Source: Algicella marina
GTDB taxonomy: Bacteria > Pseudomonadota > Alphaproteobacteria > Rhodobacterales > Rhodobacteraceae
Direction: 5' to 3'
Length of the DNA stretch: 64,000 nt
Assembly: GCF_009931615.1 (NCBI RefSeq)
Contig: NZ_CP046620.1
Location: 1,069,501-1,133,500, forward strand
Notes under the pieces: generated by a model
Seen by the model: the letters and a program-made list of their open reading frames with translations, nothing else
Database searches by the model: none
Told to the model about the DNA's origin: nothing
Made by a program: the position numbers and the translations under genes
Part shown: positions 19,918 through 32,327 of the stretch, in pieces
How positions within the stretch are numbered: the stretch's first letter is position 1
How the letters are laid out: every line of letters begins with the position of its first letter

Positions 19918-20607
19918 ATGCCCGCACCCGTATTCGACCCCGCCCGCAAGCCCAAGATTGCGCCTTCAATCCTTTCAGCGGATTTCGCAGCATTGGGTGA
20001 GGAGATCGCGCGGGTCGAGCGGCAGGGCGCGGACTGGATTCACGTGGACCCGATGGATGGGCATTTCGTGCCGAACCTGACGATCGGGCCGAACGTGGTG
20101 GCGGCGATCCGGCCGCATGTGAGGACAGTGGTGGATGTGCACCTGATGATCGCCCCCGCCGATCCGTATCTGGAGGCGTTCGCCAAGGCGGGATCGGATA
20201 TTCTGACGGTTCACGCCGAGGCCGGGCCGCATCTGGACCGGTCGCTTCAGGCGGTGCGCGATCTGGGCTGCAAGGCGGGCGTGGCGCTGAACATCACGAC
20301 GCCCCTGAGCGTGATCGAATACTGCCTCGACAAGATCGACCTGATCCTTGTGATGACGATCAACCCCGGTTTCGGTGGCCAGAAGTTCACGCATTCGGTG
20401 GTGGAGAAGGTGGCCGAGGCCCGGAGGCTGATCGGCGAGCGTCCAATCTGGCTGGAAGTGGATGGCGGAGTGACGCCTGAGACGGCGCCGCTGTGCACAA
20501 ATGCCGGTGCCGATGTGCTGGTGGCCGGGTCTGCCGTGTTCAACGGCGGTAACGAGGAGGCCTATGGCGCCAATATTGCGGCGCTCAAGGCCTCCGTCGG
20601 TTTGTGA
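19918..20607 (+). CDS. rpe: Ribulose-phosphate 3-epimerase
   Basis: Rpe interconverts ribulose 5-phosphate and xylulose 5-phosphate in the pentose phosphate and Calvin pathways. The 229-residue TIM barrel shows [16 protein letters not shown], the catalytic [15 protein letters not shown], the metal-binding [18 protein letters not shown] and the second catalytic aspartate in [11 protein letters not shown]. The ATG at 19918 follows AGGAGG at 19905-19910. Its stop codon abuts the stop of the convergent azoR gene with no bases between. Confidence 0.96.
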   Translation: MPAPVFDPARKPKIAPSILSADFAALGEEIARVERQGADWIHVDPMDGHFVPNLTIGPNVVAAIRPHVRTVVDVHLMIAPADPYLEAFAKAGSDILTVHAEAGPHLDRSLQAVRDLGCKAGVALNITTPLSVIEYCLDKIDLILVMTINPGFGGQKFTHSVVEKVAEARRLIGERPIWLEVDGGVTPETAPLCTNAGADVLVAGSAVFNGGNEEAYGANIAALKASVGL

Positions 20608-21198
20608 TCAGGCGGCTGCGAGGCCGGCAATAGCGGCTTCGGCCGATGCTTGTGCCTTTGCGGGATCAACCATCAGCAGGTCGGCTGCGACGATCGAAAC
20701 ATCGGTGATGCCCAGAAAGGCGAGGACGTGGCGAAGGTAGGGCGTCGTGAAATCCACGTCACTGTCCACTGCGGTGCCGCCGGAGGCGATGGCCAGAATG
20801 GCGCGCTTGCCTTTGAGCAGGCCTTCGGGACCGGCTTCGGTATACTGGAAGGTCCGGCGGGCACGGGCGACGAGATCAACCCAGGCCTTGAGAGCAGCGG
20901 GAACACCGAAATTGTAGACCGGAACGCCGATGACGATGATGTCGGCGGCCTCGAGTTCCGACACGAGTTCCTCGGACGCGGCCAGCTTGCCGAGATGATC
21001 GTCGGACCGGTCTTCGGCGGGGGTAAAGTTGGCGCCGATCCAGCTCTCGTCGATGATCTCGATGCCGTCTGCAAGGTCCCGGTGGATGACGGTGGCGTCT
21101 CCGCCTTCGCGGAGCTTGGAAACGATGTCGGATGTCAGCTTGCGGCTGGTGGAACCTTCGCGGCGCATGCTGCTGTCGATCTGGAGAATTGTGGTCAT
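20608..21198 (-). CDS. azoR: FMN-dependent NADH:quinone/azo reductase
   Basis: This 196-residue flavodoxin-fold enzyme belongs to the AzoR family, which reduces quinones and azo compounds with NADH and may protect against thiol or quinone stress. It shows the FMN phosphate site at the N-terminus (LQIDSSMRREGSTSRKL), GVPVYNFGVPAALKAWVDL and the SGGTAVDSDVDFTTPYLRH stretch. The start at 21198 begins the conserved first strand; an in-frame ATG 14 codons upstream has no family support. Confidence 0.92.
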   Translation of the reverse strand: MTTILQIDSSMRREGSTSRKLTSDIVSKLREGGDATVIHRDLADGIEIIDESWIGANFTPAEDRSDDHLGKLAASEELVSELEAADIIVIGVPVYNFGVPAALKAWVDLVARARRTFQYTEAGPEGLLKGKRAILAIASGGTAVDSDVDFTTPYLRHVLAFLGITDVSIVAADLLMVDPAKAQASAEAAIAGLAAA

Positions 21199-21274
21199 GA
21201 TATTGCCTCTGTCTGAATGTTTCGGGTCAGACATATTCATCGAGGCAGAAAGAACAATAATTGGAAAGGAAAGT

Positions 21275-21299
21275 CACCGTCGCCAAATTGGCAACGGTG
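21275..21299 (-). terminator. Likely terminator after the SYLF lipoprotein gene
   Basis: The hairpin CACCGT-c-GCC-aaatt-GGC-a-ACGGTG lies ten bases past the lipoprotein stop on the minus strand. It is followed on that strand by ACTTTCCTTTCC, which is pyrimidine-rich but not a clean T-run. It separates this gene from azoR. Confidence 0.45.
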
Positions 21300-21308
21300 A
21301 GATCAGGT

Positions 21309-21860
21309 TCAGGAGCGAATGAGCCGGGAGTACTTCGCGCCTTCGAGACTGGCGCCGACGATCAGGCCGCGCTGCCCGAACACGATCGACACCACCGGAC
21401 GGCTCACCGTATTCGTCGAAGCCCCGACGGAAGCACCGTCTTCCAGGATCGCCACCTCAGCATCTACACCAAGTTCCCAGCCGTCGGTTATGCGGAACTG
21501 GCGCAACGATTCCTGAGTGAGGAAGAACAATGCCTGATTGAAGCTCTGTGCCCCGATCTGGAAACCGATGGCCGCAGCGGACATGGAGATGTAATCGACG
21601 GTGGCTTCGCCGACTTGCAGCGCTCCCTCGCCATATGCACCGCTGATGACGAAGCCGCCCTCGATGATGTTGGGGATAATCAATGACCCGGCAGCCTGAT
21701 CAGCAAGTTGCTGGGACCAGGGAACGGACCGGTAGAGCAGGGCACGGGCCGCGGCCACATCCCGCTCGATCTGGCCAGCACTCTGGACATTGCCGACAGT
21801 ACAGGCGGACAGGCTTGCCGCACCAGCGGCGAGCACGCCGCGTCTTGTCCAATTGTTCAT
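21309..21860 (-). CDS. SYLF/YSC84-type lipid-binding lipoprotein
   Basis: This 183-residue protein has a twin-arginine-like export start (MNNWTRRGVLAAGA) leading into a lipobox LSAC, so it should be a lipoprotein anchored at Cys20. The rest matches the SYLF domain, a lipid-binding module: PNIIEGGFVISGAYGEGAL, a central SAAAIGFQIGAQSF and a C-terminal VVSIVFGQRGLIVGASLEG. Its role in the envelope is unknown. The start at 21860 was chosen because it places the signal peptide at the N-terminus; the 20-residue extension upstream would not. Confidence 0.85.
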   Translation of the reverse strand: MNNWTRRGVLAAGAASLSACTVGNVQSAGQIERDVAAARALLYRSVPWSQQLADQAAGSLIIPNIIEGGFVISGAYGEGALQVGEATVDYISMSAAAIGFQIGAQSFNQALFFLTQESLRQFRITDGWELGVDAEVAILEDGASVGASTNTVSRPVVSIVFGQRGLIVGASLEGAKYSRLIRS

Positions 21861-22012
21861 GGACTGCTCCTCGTTGTTGTCCGGCTGGCGGACCGCCTCT
21901 TGCCTTCGGTCTAGCGCCAAAGGTCCGAGTATTTTCTACCACACCGGCGGCGGCATTGCCAGCGCGGGGCAGGGCAGGCTATCAGGCGTGAAATACTTGC
22001 AGGGAGCGTTTG

Positions 22013-24526
<2,514 letters not shown>

Positions 24527-24597
24527 CTAATATCCTGTTTGGCATTGAATTCAGGGAGGAATCGGGTAACTGACACTGGTACTCTCGGAGACCGCTT

Positions 24598-25125
24598 TTG
24601 AACGGATTTTATGAAATCATGAATCTGGAGAGCCTCTGGACTCTCTGGTTTTGGATCGTTCATGTGGTTGCGTGGTCGATGACCAGTCATTTTGTGCTGG
24701 GCGTGCCGTTTGATGCGGTGTTGCAGGCCAATCGCGAGAAGGAAGAGTTCGGTCCTTGGGCTCGGCATACCGATGCGATGCTGCGGGCGAGCATCTTTCG
24801 TATCGTTACCTATTTCCGACGATCGGGTGCGTGGATTGTGGGCGTATGGTCGTTCGTGCTGGCATCGTTGTTCACCTTCGCCCTTTTGTGGGACAACGAA
24901 TTCTCGATTGCGTTGCTGACGGTGTTCCTGCCGCTGACAGCGATCTATACGATCACCATTCGCTGGGCGCTGTGGATTGACGCCAATGAATTCGATCCTG
25001 CCGAGTTGCGATTGATCGTACGAAAGCTGCGGTTCTGGATTCAGCTTTTCGGTGTACTGGCGATCATAGTGGCTGCAGCCTGTGCGATCCTCTACTGGCT
25101 GCACATTCACGTTCCGGTTGGTTAA
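24598..25125 (+). CDS. Small four-segment inner-membrane protein
   Basis: This 175-residue protein has about four hydrophobic segments (near 14-34, 77-97, 101-121 and 146-168) and a WSMTSHFVLGVPFDAV stretch after the first. It resembles a Rhodobacterales family sometimes labelled as a component of the SufBCD complex; that label is not supported by anything seen here, since no suf gene is nearby. The chosen start is a TTG at 24598 with GGAG seven bases upstream, which gives the N-terminus expected for the family; the next in-frame ATG is at 24619. It lies ten bases before mfd and is probably co-transcribed. Confidence 0.65.
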   Translation: MNGFYEIMNLESLWTLWFWIVHVVAWSMTSHFVLGVPFDAVLQANREKEEFGPWARHTDAMLRASIFRIVTYFRRSGAWIVGVWSFVLASLFTFALLWDNEFSIALLTVFLPLTAIYTITIRWALWIDANEFDPAELRLIVRKLRFWIQLFGVLAIIVAAACAILYWLHIHVPVG

Positions 25126-25135
25126 GGCACAGGTC

Positions 25136-28100
25136 ATGGCGGGTAACGGAAAGAAACTGCTGGTTGGCGGTGCACCAGAGGGTTTCGATGCGAAGCTGTT
25201 GGTGGACCTTGCAGACAAAATCGGCGGTCCGGTTGTGCATGTCGCCCGGAACGATGCGCGGATGGCCGCTGTGCGGGGCGCATTACAGTTTTTCGGGCCG
25301 AGCCTTCCGGTGCTGGAATTCCCGGCATGGGATTGTCTGCCTTATGACAGGATCTCGCCGGCCGCCGAGATTGCATCCCGGCGCATGGCCACGCTGGCGG
25401 CGCTCGCGGACGGTTTCGATCAGCCGAGCGTCATCCTGACCACTGTCAATGCCGTGACGCAACGGGTTCCGGCGAGGAGCATTGTGGCCGAAGCCAGTTT
25501 TACGGGAACCGTCGGCAAGCAACTGGATGAGGGCGCGTTGCGCGCTTTCCTAGTTCGCATGGGATTTTCACAGGCGCCGACAGTGACGGAGCCGGGCGAC
25601 TTCGCTGTCCGAGGCGGTCTGATTGACATCTATCCGCCAGGTGAGATGGGGCCGGTGCGCCTAGACATGTTCGGCGATGTCCTCGATGGCGCACGCCGTT
25701 TCGACCCCGCGACGCAGCGGACCGTTGAAAAGATCGGCCGGGTGGAGCTTGCGCCGGTGTCCGAAGTCATTCTCGACGATGCCGCGATCCAGCGTTTCCG
25801 GCAGAATTATCGTACCACCTTTGGTGCCGTCGGCACCGACGATGCCCTGTATGAGGCTGTAAGTGCCGGACGGAAGCATCAGGGAATGGAACACTGGCTG
25901 CCTTTCTTCCACGATAAGTTAAGTGATTTCTTTTCCTATCTGCCGGGGTCGCCGGTGGTGCTGGATGACCAGCTGGACGCCATTCGCGATGCAAGGTGGG
26001 TGTCGATACGGGACCAGTATGAAGCGCGGACGGAAGCGCTGAAGGCCAAGAGCAACGTGGAAAGCGTCTACAAGCCAGTACCGCCCACGGAGCTGTATCT
26101 CGACGACCCTGCGTGGAAGGCTGCGCTGGCTGGCCATGAAGTGCGGCAGATGTCTCCTCTGCCGCAACCTTCTGGGCCTGGGGTTATCGATGCCGGGGCA
26201 CGTATCGGCCGCAACTTTGCGCCGGAGCGGCAACAGGAGAATGTCAGCCTGTTCGGCGCGGTTGCCGACCACATCAGGGACCGGCGGAGCAGTGGCGACG
26301 TGCTGCTGGCGAGCTATTCCGACGGGGCGCGCGAGCGGCTGGGAGGAATGCTGGAGGAAAACGACGTTTCCGGTGCCACGATCGTCGAGCGGGCCCAGGA
26401 CATTTCTGCTGGCAAGGGCGGACTATACCTGGCCACTTGGGCTTTGGAGGCAGGTTTCGAGGCACCGGGCCTTACCGTGATCTCGGAGCAGGATATTCTG
26501 GGCGACCGCCTGATCCGCGCACCGAAACGGCGACGGCGCGCGGAGAACTTCCTGCAAGAGGCGACCAGCCTGTCGCCGGGTGACCTGATCGTTCATGTCG
26601 AGCATGGGGTCGGGCGGTACACCGGGCTCGAAACGATCACTGCCATGGGTGCGCCTCACGAGTGCATTGCACTGGAGTATGCTGGCGGTGACCGGCTGTA
26701 CCTACCGGTTGAGAACATCGAACTTCTGAGCCGGTACGGCCACGAGGAGGGACTGCTCGACCGGCTGGGTGGAGGGGCATGGCAGGCCAAGAAGGCCAAG
26801 CTGAAAGAGCGGATACGCGAGATCGCGGACAAGCTGATCCGTATTGCGGCGGAGCGAGCGTTGCGGACGGCCCCGAAATACGACCCGCCGGAACACATGT
26901 GGGATACCTTCAGCGCCCGGTTCCCTTACCAGGAAACCGACGACCAACTGGCAGCTATCGAGGATGTGCTGGGTGATCTTGCGTCAGGAAAGCCAATGGA
27001 TCGCCTGATTTGCGGTGATGTCGGTTTCGGCAAGACCGAGGTTGCCTTGCGCGCGGCATTCATCGTGGCCATGGGCGGCGCACAGGTCGCGGTGATCGCA
27101 CCCACGACGCTGCTGGCACGACAGCATTTCAAGGCTTTCGAAGAGCGTTTCCGCGGCCTGCCGGTAAAGGTGCGGCAGCTTTCGCGGTTCGTGAGCGCGA
27201 AAGAAGCGACCGAGACGCGGGCTGGGCTGGCCGATGGTTCGGTTGACATCGTCGTCGGGACACATGCTTTGCTGGCCAAGGGCATCAAGTTCCGTGATCT
27301 TGGCTTGCTTGTGATCGACGAGGAGCAAAAATTCGGGGTCACCCACAAGGAGCGGCTGAAGCAGCTCCGCTCTGAGGTTCACGTGATCACGCTGACTGCG
27401 ACGCCGATCCCGCGGACTCTGCAACTTGCCCTTTCGGGCGTCCGCGACCTCAGTCTCATCGCCACTCCACCGGTGGACCGTTTGGCAATCCGAACTTATG
27501 TAACGCCGTTCGATACTGTGACGATCCGCGAGGCTTTGCTGCGGGAGCATTATCGCGGCGGCCAATCCTTCTTCGTGGTTCCGCGCATTACCGATATGGC
27601 GGAAATCGAGGAATTCCTTCGCGAACAGGTGCCGGAAGTAAGCGTTATCACCGCCCATGGCCAGATGGCTGCGGGCGAGCTCGATGACCGGATGAACGCC
27701 TTTTATGATGGTCAGTGCGATGTGCTGTTGGCGACCACCATCGTTGAATCCGGTCTCGACATACCAGCAGCCAACACGCTGATCGTTCACCGGGCAGACA
27801 TGTTCGGTCTGGCGCAACTCTACCAGATCAGGGGCAGGGTCGGGCGCTCCAAGCTGCGGGCCTATGCCTATTTCACTACCAAGCCACGACTGAAACTGAC
27901 CGCGACGGCAGAACGGCGGCTGAGGGTTTTGGGATCGCTGGACGCGCTGGGGGCCGGATTCACGCTGGCGAGCCAGGATCTGGACATTCGAGGCGCCGGC
28001 AACCTTCTGGGGGACGAGCAATCCGGCCATGTTCGCGAAGTTGGCTATGAACTCTACCAAGAGATGCTGGAAGAGGCGATTGCCAAGATGAAAGCCGGTG

Positions 28101-28582
28101 AGATGGAGGGGCTTTCCGAGGCGGATGATGCCTGGTCTCCGACGATCAATCTGGGCGTGCCGGTGCTGATCCCCGAGCCTTACGTGCCCGATCTGGATGT
28201 GCGGCTGGGTCTTTATCGCCGGCTTTCTGGCCTGGCCACCAAGGTGGAACTCGAAGGTTTCGCTGCGGAGTTGATCGACCGCTTCGGCAAGTTGCCGAAG
28301 GAAGTGACGATGTTGATGAATATCGTGCGGATAAAGGCAAAGTGTCGAGAAGCCGGCATCGCCAAGCTAGACGGTGGGCCGAAAGGCGCGACGATCCAGT
28401 TCCACAATGACAAGTTTGCCAATCCGGGCGGGCTGGTCACCTTTCTTCAGGGCGAGGGAGCGAAGGCGAAGGTTCGCGACAACAAGGTGATCGTGAGGCG
28501 CGACTGGAAACAGGACAGCGACAAGGTGCGCGGTGCGTTCAGTCTCGCGCAGGATCTGGCGAAGCTCGCTCGTGAAGGCTGA
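25136..28582 (+). CDS. mfd: Transcription-repair coupling factor
   Basis: Mfd removes RNA polymerase stalled at DNA damage and recruits UvrA. The 1148-residue protein has the UvrB-like N-terminal module, the RNA-polymerase-interaction region with VHVEHGVGRYTGLETI, and the RecG-like translocase with Walker A GDVGFGKTEVALRAAF, the DEEQ box in VIDEEQKFGVTHKERLK and the VVPRITDMAEIEEFL and RIRGRVGRS-type motifs (QIRGRVGRSKLRAYAY). The C-terminal TRCF domain is complete. The ATG at 25136 is used; a longer open frame upstream overlaps the preceding gene and lacks family sequence. Confidence 0.97.
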   Translation: MAGNGKKLLVGGAPEGFDAKLLVDLADKIGGPVVHVARNDARMAAVRGALQFFGPSLPVLEFPAWDCLPYDRISPAAEIASRRMATLAALADGFDQPSVILTTVNAVTQRVPARSIVAEASFTGTVGKQLDEGALRAFLVRMGFSQAPTVTEPGDFAVRGGLIDIYPPGEMGPVRLDMFGDVLDGARRFDPATQRTVEKIGRVELAPVSEVILDDAAIQRFRQNYRTTFGAVGTDDALYEAVSAGRKHQGMEHWLPFFHDKLSDFFSYLPGSPVVLDDQLDAIRDARWVSIRDQYEARTEALKAKSNVESVYKPVPPTELYLDDPAWKAALAGHEVRQMSPLPQPSGPGVIDAGARIGRNFAPERQQENVSLFGAVADHIRDRRSSGDVLLASYSDGARERLGGMLEENDVSGATIVERAQDISAGKGGLYLATWALEAGFEAPGLTVISEQDILGDRLIRAPKRRRRAENFLQEATSLSPGDLIVHVEHGVGRYTGLETITAMGAPHECIALEYAGGDRLYLPVENIELLSRYGHEEGLLDRLGGGAWQAKKAKLKERIREIADKLIRIAAERALRTAPKYDPPEHMWDTFSARFPYQETDDQLAAIEDVLGDLASGKPMDRLICGDVGFGKTEVALRAAFIVAMGGAQVAVIAPTTLLARQHFKAFEERFRGLPVKVRQLSRFVSAKEATETRAGLADGSVDIVVGTHALLAKGIKFRDLGLLVIDEEQKFGVTHKERLKQLRSEVHVITLTATPIPRTLQLALSGVRDLSLIATPPVDRLAIRTYVTPFDTVTIREALLREHYRGGQSFFVVPRITDMAEIEEFLREQVPEVSVITAHGQMAAGELDDRMNAFYDGQCDVLLATTIVESGLDIPAANTLIVHRADMFGLAQLYQIRGRVGRSKLRAYAYFTTKPRLKLTATAERRLRVLGSLDALGAGFTLASQDLDIRGAGNLLGDEQSGHVREVGYELYQEMLEEAIAKMKAGEMEGLSEADDAWSPTINLGVPVLIPEPYVPDLDVRLGLYRRLSGLATKVELEGFAAELIDRFGKLPKEVTMLMNIVRIKAKCREAGIAKLDGGPKGATIQFHNDKFANPGGLVTFLQGEGAKAKVRDNKVIVRRDWKQDSDKVRGAFSLAQDLAKLAREG

Positions 28583-28656
28583 TCAGGGTCATCTTGTGAG
28601 ATGAACCTGCCGAATGTCGGCGAGTACAATGCAGCAACGGCTCTTGAGCGTGATTG

Positions 28657-29700
28657 TCAGGTAAGGCTGCGCGCTTCCGCTGCTGTCAATGTCCGGCGTG
28701 CGGGCTGGGCGAAGCGACCGAGCTCGCCCGTTGCCAGATGCGGGAAGATTTCCAGAAGTTCACTGCGGGTCTGTTCCTGCAGGTGATCCACCATCGGGGA
28801 AAGTGGTTGCAGGCTTTCGGAGTGCAGGCCGTTGCCCAAAACGATTTCGTGGGTCTCGAACGCGAGGTGCACGTATTCGACAGGCTGGCCCTCCGGCTCC
28901 CGAAGGAAGTTGCGGTCGTCGATCAGTGAAGCCGCCGTCGCGAGAACTTCGGAGGTGCCAAAAAGCATTTGCGGGCGCGGACCCTGCAGAAGTATGCGGT
29001 GGTCCGGAGAAACGACGAGGTCACGCTCCGGCAGGTTGGGCCCGAGGCTGCCGGCGCGGATGCGGACGGGGCGCAAATGAGGAGCCTGTGCAAGCTGGCC
29101 TGCAGACATGCGCGTTGCGCCTTTCCAGCGCAGCGCTTGTGCACCGTTGTCGCGCGTGAGGACGAGATCGCCTGCCAAAAGAGACTGAATCGGGCGGACG
29201 CCTGACGGCGTGGCGATGAGGGTATCCGGTGTGAAGCAGAACGCGGTGAGCAAATCCTCATAAGCCGGGCCGGTGCCGTCTGCCGGACCTTCGGATGCGC
29301 TGATGACCGTCAGGTTCGTGTCGCGCGGTGGAAACGTGCCCACGAAGCTTAGACCGGAGAGATACTGGGGATCGCCATCGATGGAGATTCCATAGGCCGT
29401 GTAGTCGATGCCGGTGTTCGGATCGCGCAGGACGATCATGTATTCGGCCTCGAATTCCTCGCCCGTCGGGTAGGGTGTTCCCGCCGTATCAGTCATGGTC
29501 TGGCCGGCGTCATCGTCGTCGAACGTGCCGTCGGGATCGTCCGTCTCGAAAGAGATGAAAATCGGGGCATCGGCGATGCTGATGGTCTGACCAACGAGAT
29601 GGGCGCCGTCGCCTGCGGGAGAACCGAGCAGGTAGCCTTCTGAAGCTGGAGTGCCATTCACGAAAATGAAGTCGTCAGAGAAGTATGTTACTGTGGGCAC
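28657..29700 (-). CDS. Hint-domain protein with acidic N-terminal beta domain
   Basis: This 347-residue protein has an acidic N-terminal half of about 150 residues with Asp-rich loops (FDDDDAGQT), then a Hint (hedgehog/intein) domain that begins at Cys155 in AFCFTPDTLIATPSG. Further Hint-like stretches are IQSLLAGDLVLTRDNG, LVVSPDHRILLQG and YVHLAFETHEIVLGNG. Such Hint_2 proteins are common in Rhodobacterales and are thought to be exported; their function is not known. The start is a GTG at 29700 with GGAG eight bases upstream. A related protein lies at 50276-51298. Confidence 0.85.
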   Translation of the reverse strand: MPTVTYFSDDFIFVNGTPASEGYLLGSPAGDGAHLVGQTISIADAPIFISFETDDPDGTFDDDDAGQTMTDTAGTPYPTGEEFEAEYMIVLRDPNTGIDYTAYGISIDGDPQYLSGLSFVGTFPPRDTNLTVISASEGPADGTGPAYEDLLTAFCFTPDTLIATPSGVRPIQSLLAGDLVLTRDNGAQALRWKGATRMSAGQLAQAPHLRPVRIRAGSLGPNLPERDLVVSPDHRILLQGPRPQMLFGTSEVLATAASLIDDRNFLREPEGQPVEYVHLAFETHEIVLGNGLHSESLQPLSPMVDHLQEQTRSELLEIFPHLATGELGRFAQPARRTLTAAEARSLT

Positions 29701-29905
29701 TGGCTACGCTCCGGGTCTGAATTTCTGCTACACGTGAACACCGCGTCTATGGCTGATTTGCGGCAGGGACAACCTTAATAGTATATAGAAAGCTGATTGT
29801 TTGCTCGGTGCCTGTACCTTGTGCAGTTTTTTTGCTCGCACCTCCAATTGGCATCTGATAGAGCGTCCGCGAATGATCGCCGCCCTCGGCCGGGGGCGGC
29901 CCATT

Positions 29906-29990
<85 letters not shown>

Positions 29991-30011
29991 GAGAGACAGA
30001 GGAAACGACAT

Positions 30012-31343
30012 ATGCAGGTCACTGAGACCCTGAACGACGGATTGAAGCGGGCTTATCAGATCACGGTCCCGGCGGCAGAATTGGATGCTAAGGTGAATGC
30101 CAAGCTGGAAGAGGCCCGCAAGGACTTCCAGATGAAGGGCTTTCGCAAGGGCAAGGCTCCGGCGGCGCTGATGAAGAAAATGTTCGGCAAGTCCGTGCTG
30201 GGCGAAGCGATGCAGGAAACGATCGACGACGCGATGCGTGGGCATTTCGACGAATCCGGCGATCGTCCGGCCATGCAGCCCGATGTGAAGATGACCAATG
30301 AAAACTGGGAAGAAGGCGACGATGTCGAGGTCGAGATGACCTACGAGAAATTGCCGGACGTTCCCGAGACCGATTTTGCCAAGCTTAAGCTGGAAAAGCT
30401 GGTGACAAAGATCGAGGACGAGGCCGTCGACGAGGCGTTGACCAATCTTGCCGAATCCACAAGCAATTTCGAATCCCGTCGCAAAGGCTCCAAGGCCAAG
30501 GACGGCGATCAGATTGTGATCGACTTCGTTGGCTCCGTCGATGGTGAGGAGTTCGAGGGCGGCGCCGCGGAAGATTATCCGCTGGTTCTCGGCTCCAACA
30601 GTTTCATTCCCGGTTTCGAGGAACAGCTGGTTGGCGCCAAGGCCGGTGAGGAAGTGACAGTCAACGTCTCGTTTCCGGCCGAATACCAGGCACCGAATCT
30701 CGCGGGCAAGGATGCTGTCTTCGCCTGTACGGTCAAGGATGTGAAAGAGCCGAAGCCGGCAGAGATCGACGACGAACTGGCTAAAAAATACGGGATGGAA
30801 GATCTCGAAGCGCTCAAGACTCAGATCAAGGAGCGGCTGGCGGACGAATATGCCGGTGCGGCCCGCATGGTCACCAAGCGCCAGCTTATGGACGGGCTGG
30901 ACGAGTTGGTATCGTTCGACCTGCCGCCGAGCCTGGTAGAAACCGAGGCCAACCAGATCGCGCATCAACTTTGGCATGAGGAAAACCCCGATGTTCAGGG
31001 GCATGACCATGACAACATCGAGCCGACCGAGGAGAACAAGAAGCTGGCTGAGCGCCGGGTGCGCCTTGGATTGTTGCTGGCAGATGTCGGGACCAAGAAC
31101 GAGATCACCGTGTCCGACGCAGAAATGCAGCAGGCGATGATGCAGCAGGCGCGGCAGTATCCGGGTCAAGAGCGGCAGTTCTTCGAATTCATCCAGAAGA
31201 ACGCAGGCGCCCAACAGCAACTGCGTGCTCCGATCTTCGAGGACAAGGTCGTCGATTACATCCTCGAACTCGCCGACGTGACGGAAAAGGAAGTCACAAA
31301 GGACGAGCTTCAAAAGGCCGTCGAGGCACTCGAAGAAGAGTAA
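30012..31343 (+). CDS. tig: Trigger factor chaperone
   Basis: Trigger factor binds the ribosome exit tunnel and holds nascent chains. The 443-residue protein has the ribosome-docking motif GFRKGKAP at residues 43-50, a PPIase domain at about 150-250 ([20 protein letters not shown]), and an acidic, Gln-rich C-terminal helical domain. The start at 30012 ([13 protein letters not shown]) matches the family; the longer frame runs into the tRNA gene. Transcription may continue from the tRNA. A hairpin terminator follows directly. Confidence 0.96.
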   Translation: MQVTETLNDGLKRAYQITVPAAELDAKVNAKLEEARKDFQMKGFRKGKAPAALMKKMFGKSVLGEAMQETIDDAMRGHFDESGDRPAMQPDVKMTNENWEEGDDVEVEMTYEKLPDVPETDFAKLKLEKLVTKIEDEAVDEALTNLAESTSNFESRRKGSKAKDGDQIVIDFVGSVDGEEFEGGAAEDYPLVLGSNSFIPGFEEQLVGAKAGEEVTVNVSFPAEYQAPNLAGKDAVFACTVKDVKEPKPAEIDDELAKKYGMEDLEALKTQIKERLADEYAGAARMVTKRQLMDGLDELVSFDLPPSLVETEANQIAHQLWHEENPDVQGHDHDNIEPTEENKKLAERRVRLGLLLADVGTKNEITVSDAEMQQAMMQQARQYPGQERQFFEFIQKNAGAQQQLRAPIFEDKVVDYILELADVTEKEVTKDELQKAVEALEEE

Positions 31344-31351
31344 GAAACTGC

Positions 31352-31377
31352 ACGGGCGTGTCAATTGGCACGCCCGT
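31352..31377 (+). terminator. Hairpin after trigger factor gene
   Basis: Nine-base arms ACGGGCGTG (31352-31360) and CACGCCCGT (31369-31377) enclose an eight-base loop, eight bases after the tig stop codon. There is no strong T-run after it. Confidence 0.7.
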
Positions 31378-31383
31378 CATCCC

Positions 31384-31859
31384 ATGACTGGTCCAGCCCG
31401 GGCCAGGGCCTTGATGTCGTTGATCGTCAACGGTCACAGCGCGTCGGCACATCCTCCGAACAGTTTTGCTTTACCCGAGAATAATGACGATGGATTCGCC
31501 GCAAATACATCGGTTTGCGATGCACTTCTTCATCGTAAAACCTCGGCATCAGCAAGGTCGCTGTTATGGGCCGCTCCCGGCTAAAGGCGGCTGACTGGGT
31601 TCGGATCAAGGAATATTGACCGTCTCCACCAAGCCGACCTAGAAGCTGGCGAGTGGATCAGCACGGACACGTGCGTTCTTTCTCCGTGAAGGCAACTGTA
31701 CCGCCGGTGGTTTTCGCGTACGCTGGGCATGGGCGGTGTGGTTCGGGCAGACCATAGTACGCGCCAAACAAGATACGAACACACGTTTGGCCTGATCATC
31801 AAGAGACCCGATGCCGCTACAGTATCGTTCCTGAACGATCGACATGCGCACTACGATTT
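31384..31859. other. 476-base stretch without a recognisable gene
   Basis: I find no convincing coding region here. The short open frames on both strands (up to about 70 codons) have no ribosome-binding sites, biased codon use or recognisable products. No tRNA, transposase remnant or obvious repeat is visible. It separates the tig terminator from the end of the VOC gene pair. Confidence 0.5.
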
Positions 31860-32327
31860 TCAGTCGCCCCGATAGGCCGCCTCAAGTTCGGCGATCTCGA
31901 TCTTTTGCATCTGGAGCATGGCTTCGGAGACGTGTTGCGCGGCGGTACGGTTCGGATCGGCCAGCAGCCGGGGCATGATTTCGGGAATGATCTGCCAGGA
32001 GAGGCCGAAGCGATCAATCAACCAGCCGCACATGGACGGTTTGCCGCCGCTCGATGTCAGTGATGCCCAAAGGCGGTCTGTTTCCGCCTGATCCTGGGTG
32101 ATCACTGATATCGAGAGGGCGGGGGAGAGTTCGAATTGCGGGCCGCCCTGCAGAATGAGATATGGGGTGCCGCCGAGCGTGAACTCGACGACGACGAAGC
32201 CGTCGTCCGGACCGTGGCGATTGACACGCTCCACCCGGCTGTCCGGCATGAGCGTTACGTAGAATTCCGCGGCTTCCTCTGCGTGGCTGCCGAACCAGAA
32301 ACAGGCGCGGGTCTTTGCGACATTCAT
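31860..32327 (-). CDS. VOC-family PhnB-like protein
   Basis: This 155-residue protein matches the PhnB-like branch of the vicinal-oxygen-chelate superfamily: ACFWFGSHAEEAAEFYVTLMPDSRV at the start, VEFTLGGTPYLILQGG in the middle and DRFGLSWQIIPEIMPRLLAD near the end. Members are often misnamed 3-demethylubiquinone methyltransferases; the real reactions are unknown. The ATG at 32327 overlaps the stop codon of the upstream VOC gene by one base, so the two form an operon and may form a heterodimer or successive enzymes, which is inference. Confidence 0.85.
   Translation of the reverse strand: MNVAKTRACFWFGSHAEEAAEFYVTLMPDSRVERVNRHGPDDGFVVVEFTLGGTPYLILQGGPQFELSPALSISVITQDQAETDRLWASLTSSGGKPSMCGWLIDRFGLSWQIIPEIMPRLLADPNRTAAQHVSEAMLQMQKIEIAELEAAYRGD

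Noticed and set aside
26984-28060. 358-residue open frame antisense to mfd
   Set aside because: It lies wholly inside the helicase domain of mfd and has no family pattern.
29848-29877. TTGGCA and AATGAT as a possible tRNA promoter
   Set aside because: The -10 match is poor and spacing is 18; I could not support it beyond chance, though some promoter must be there.
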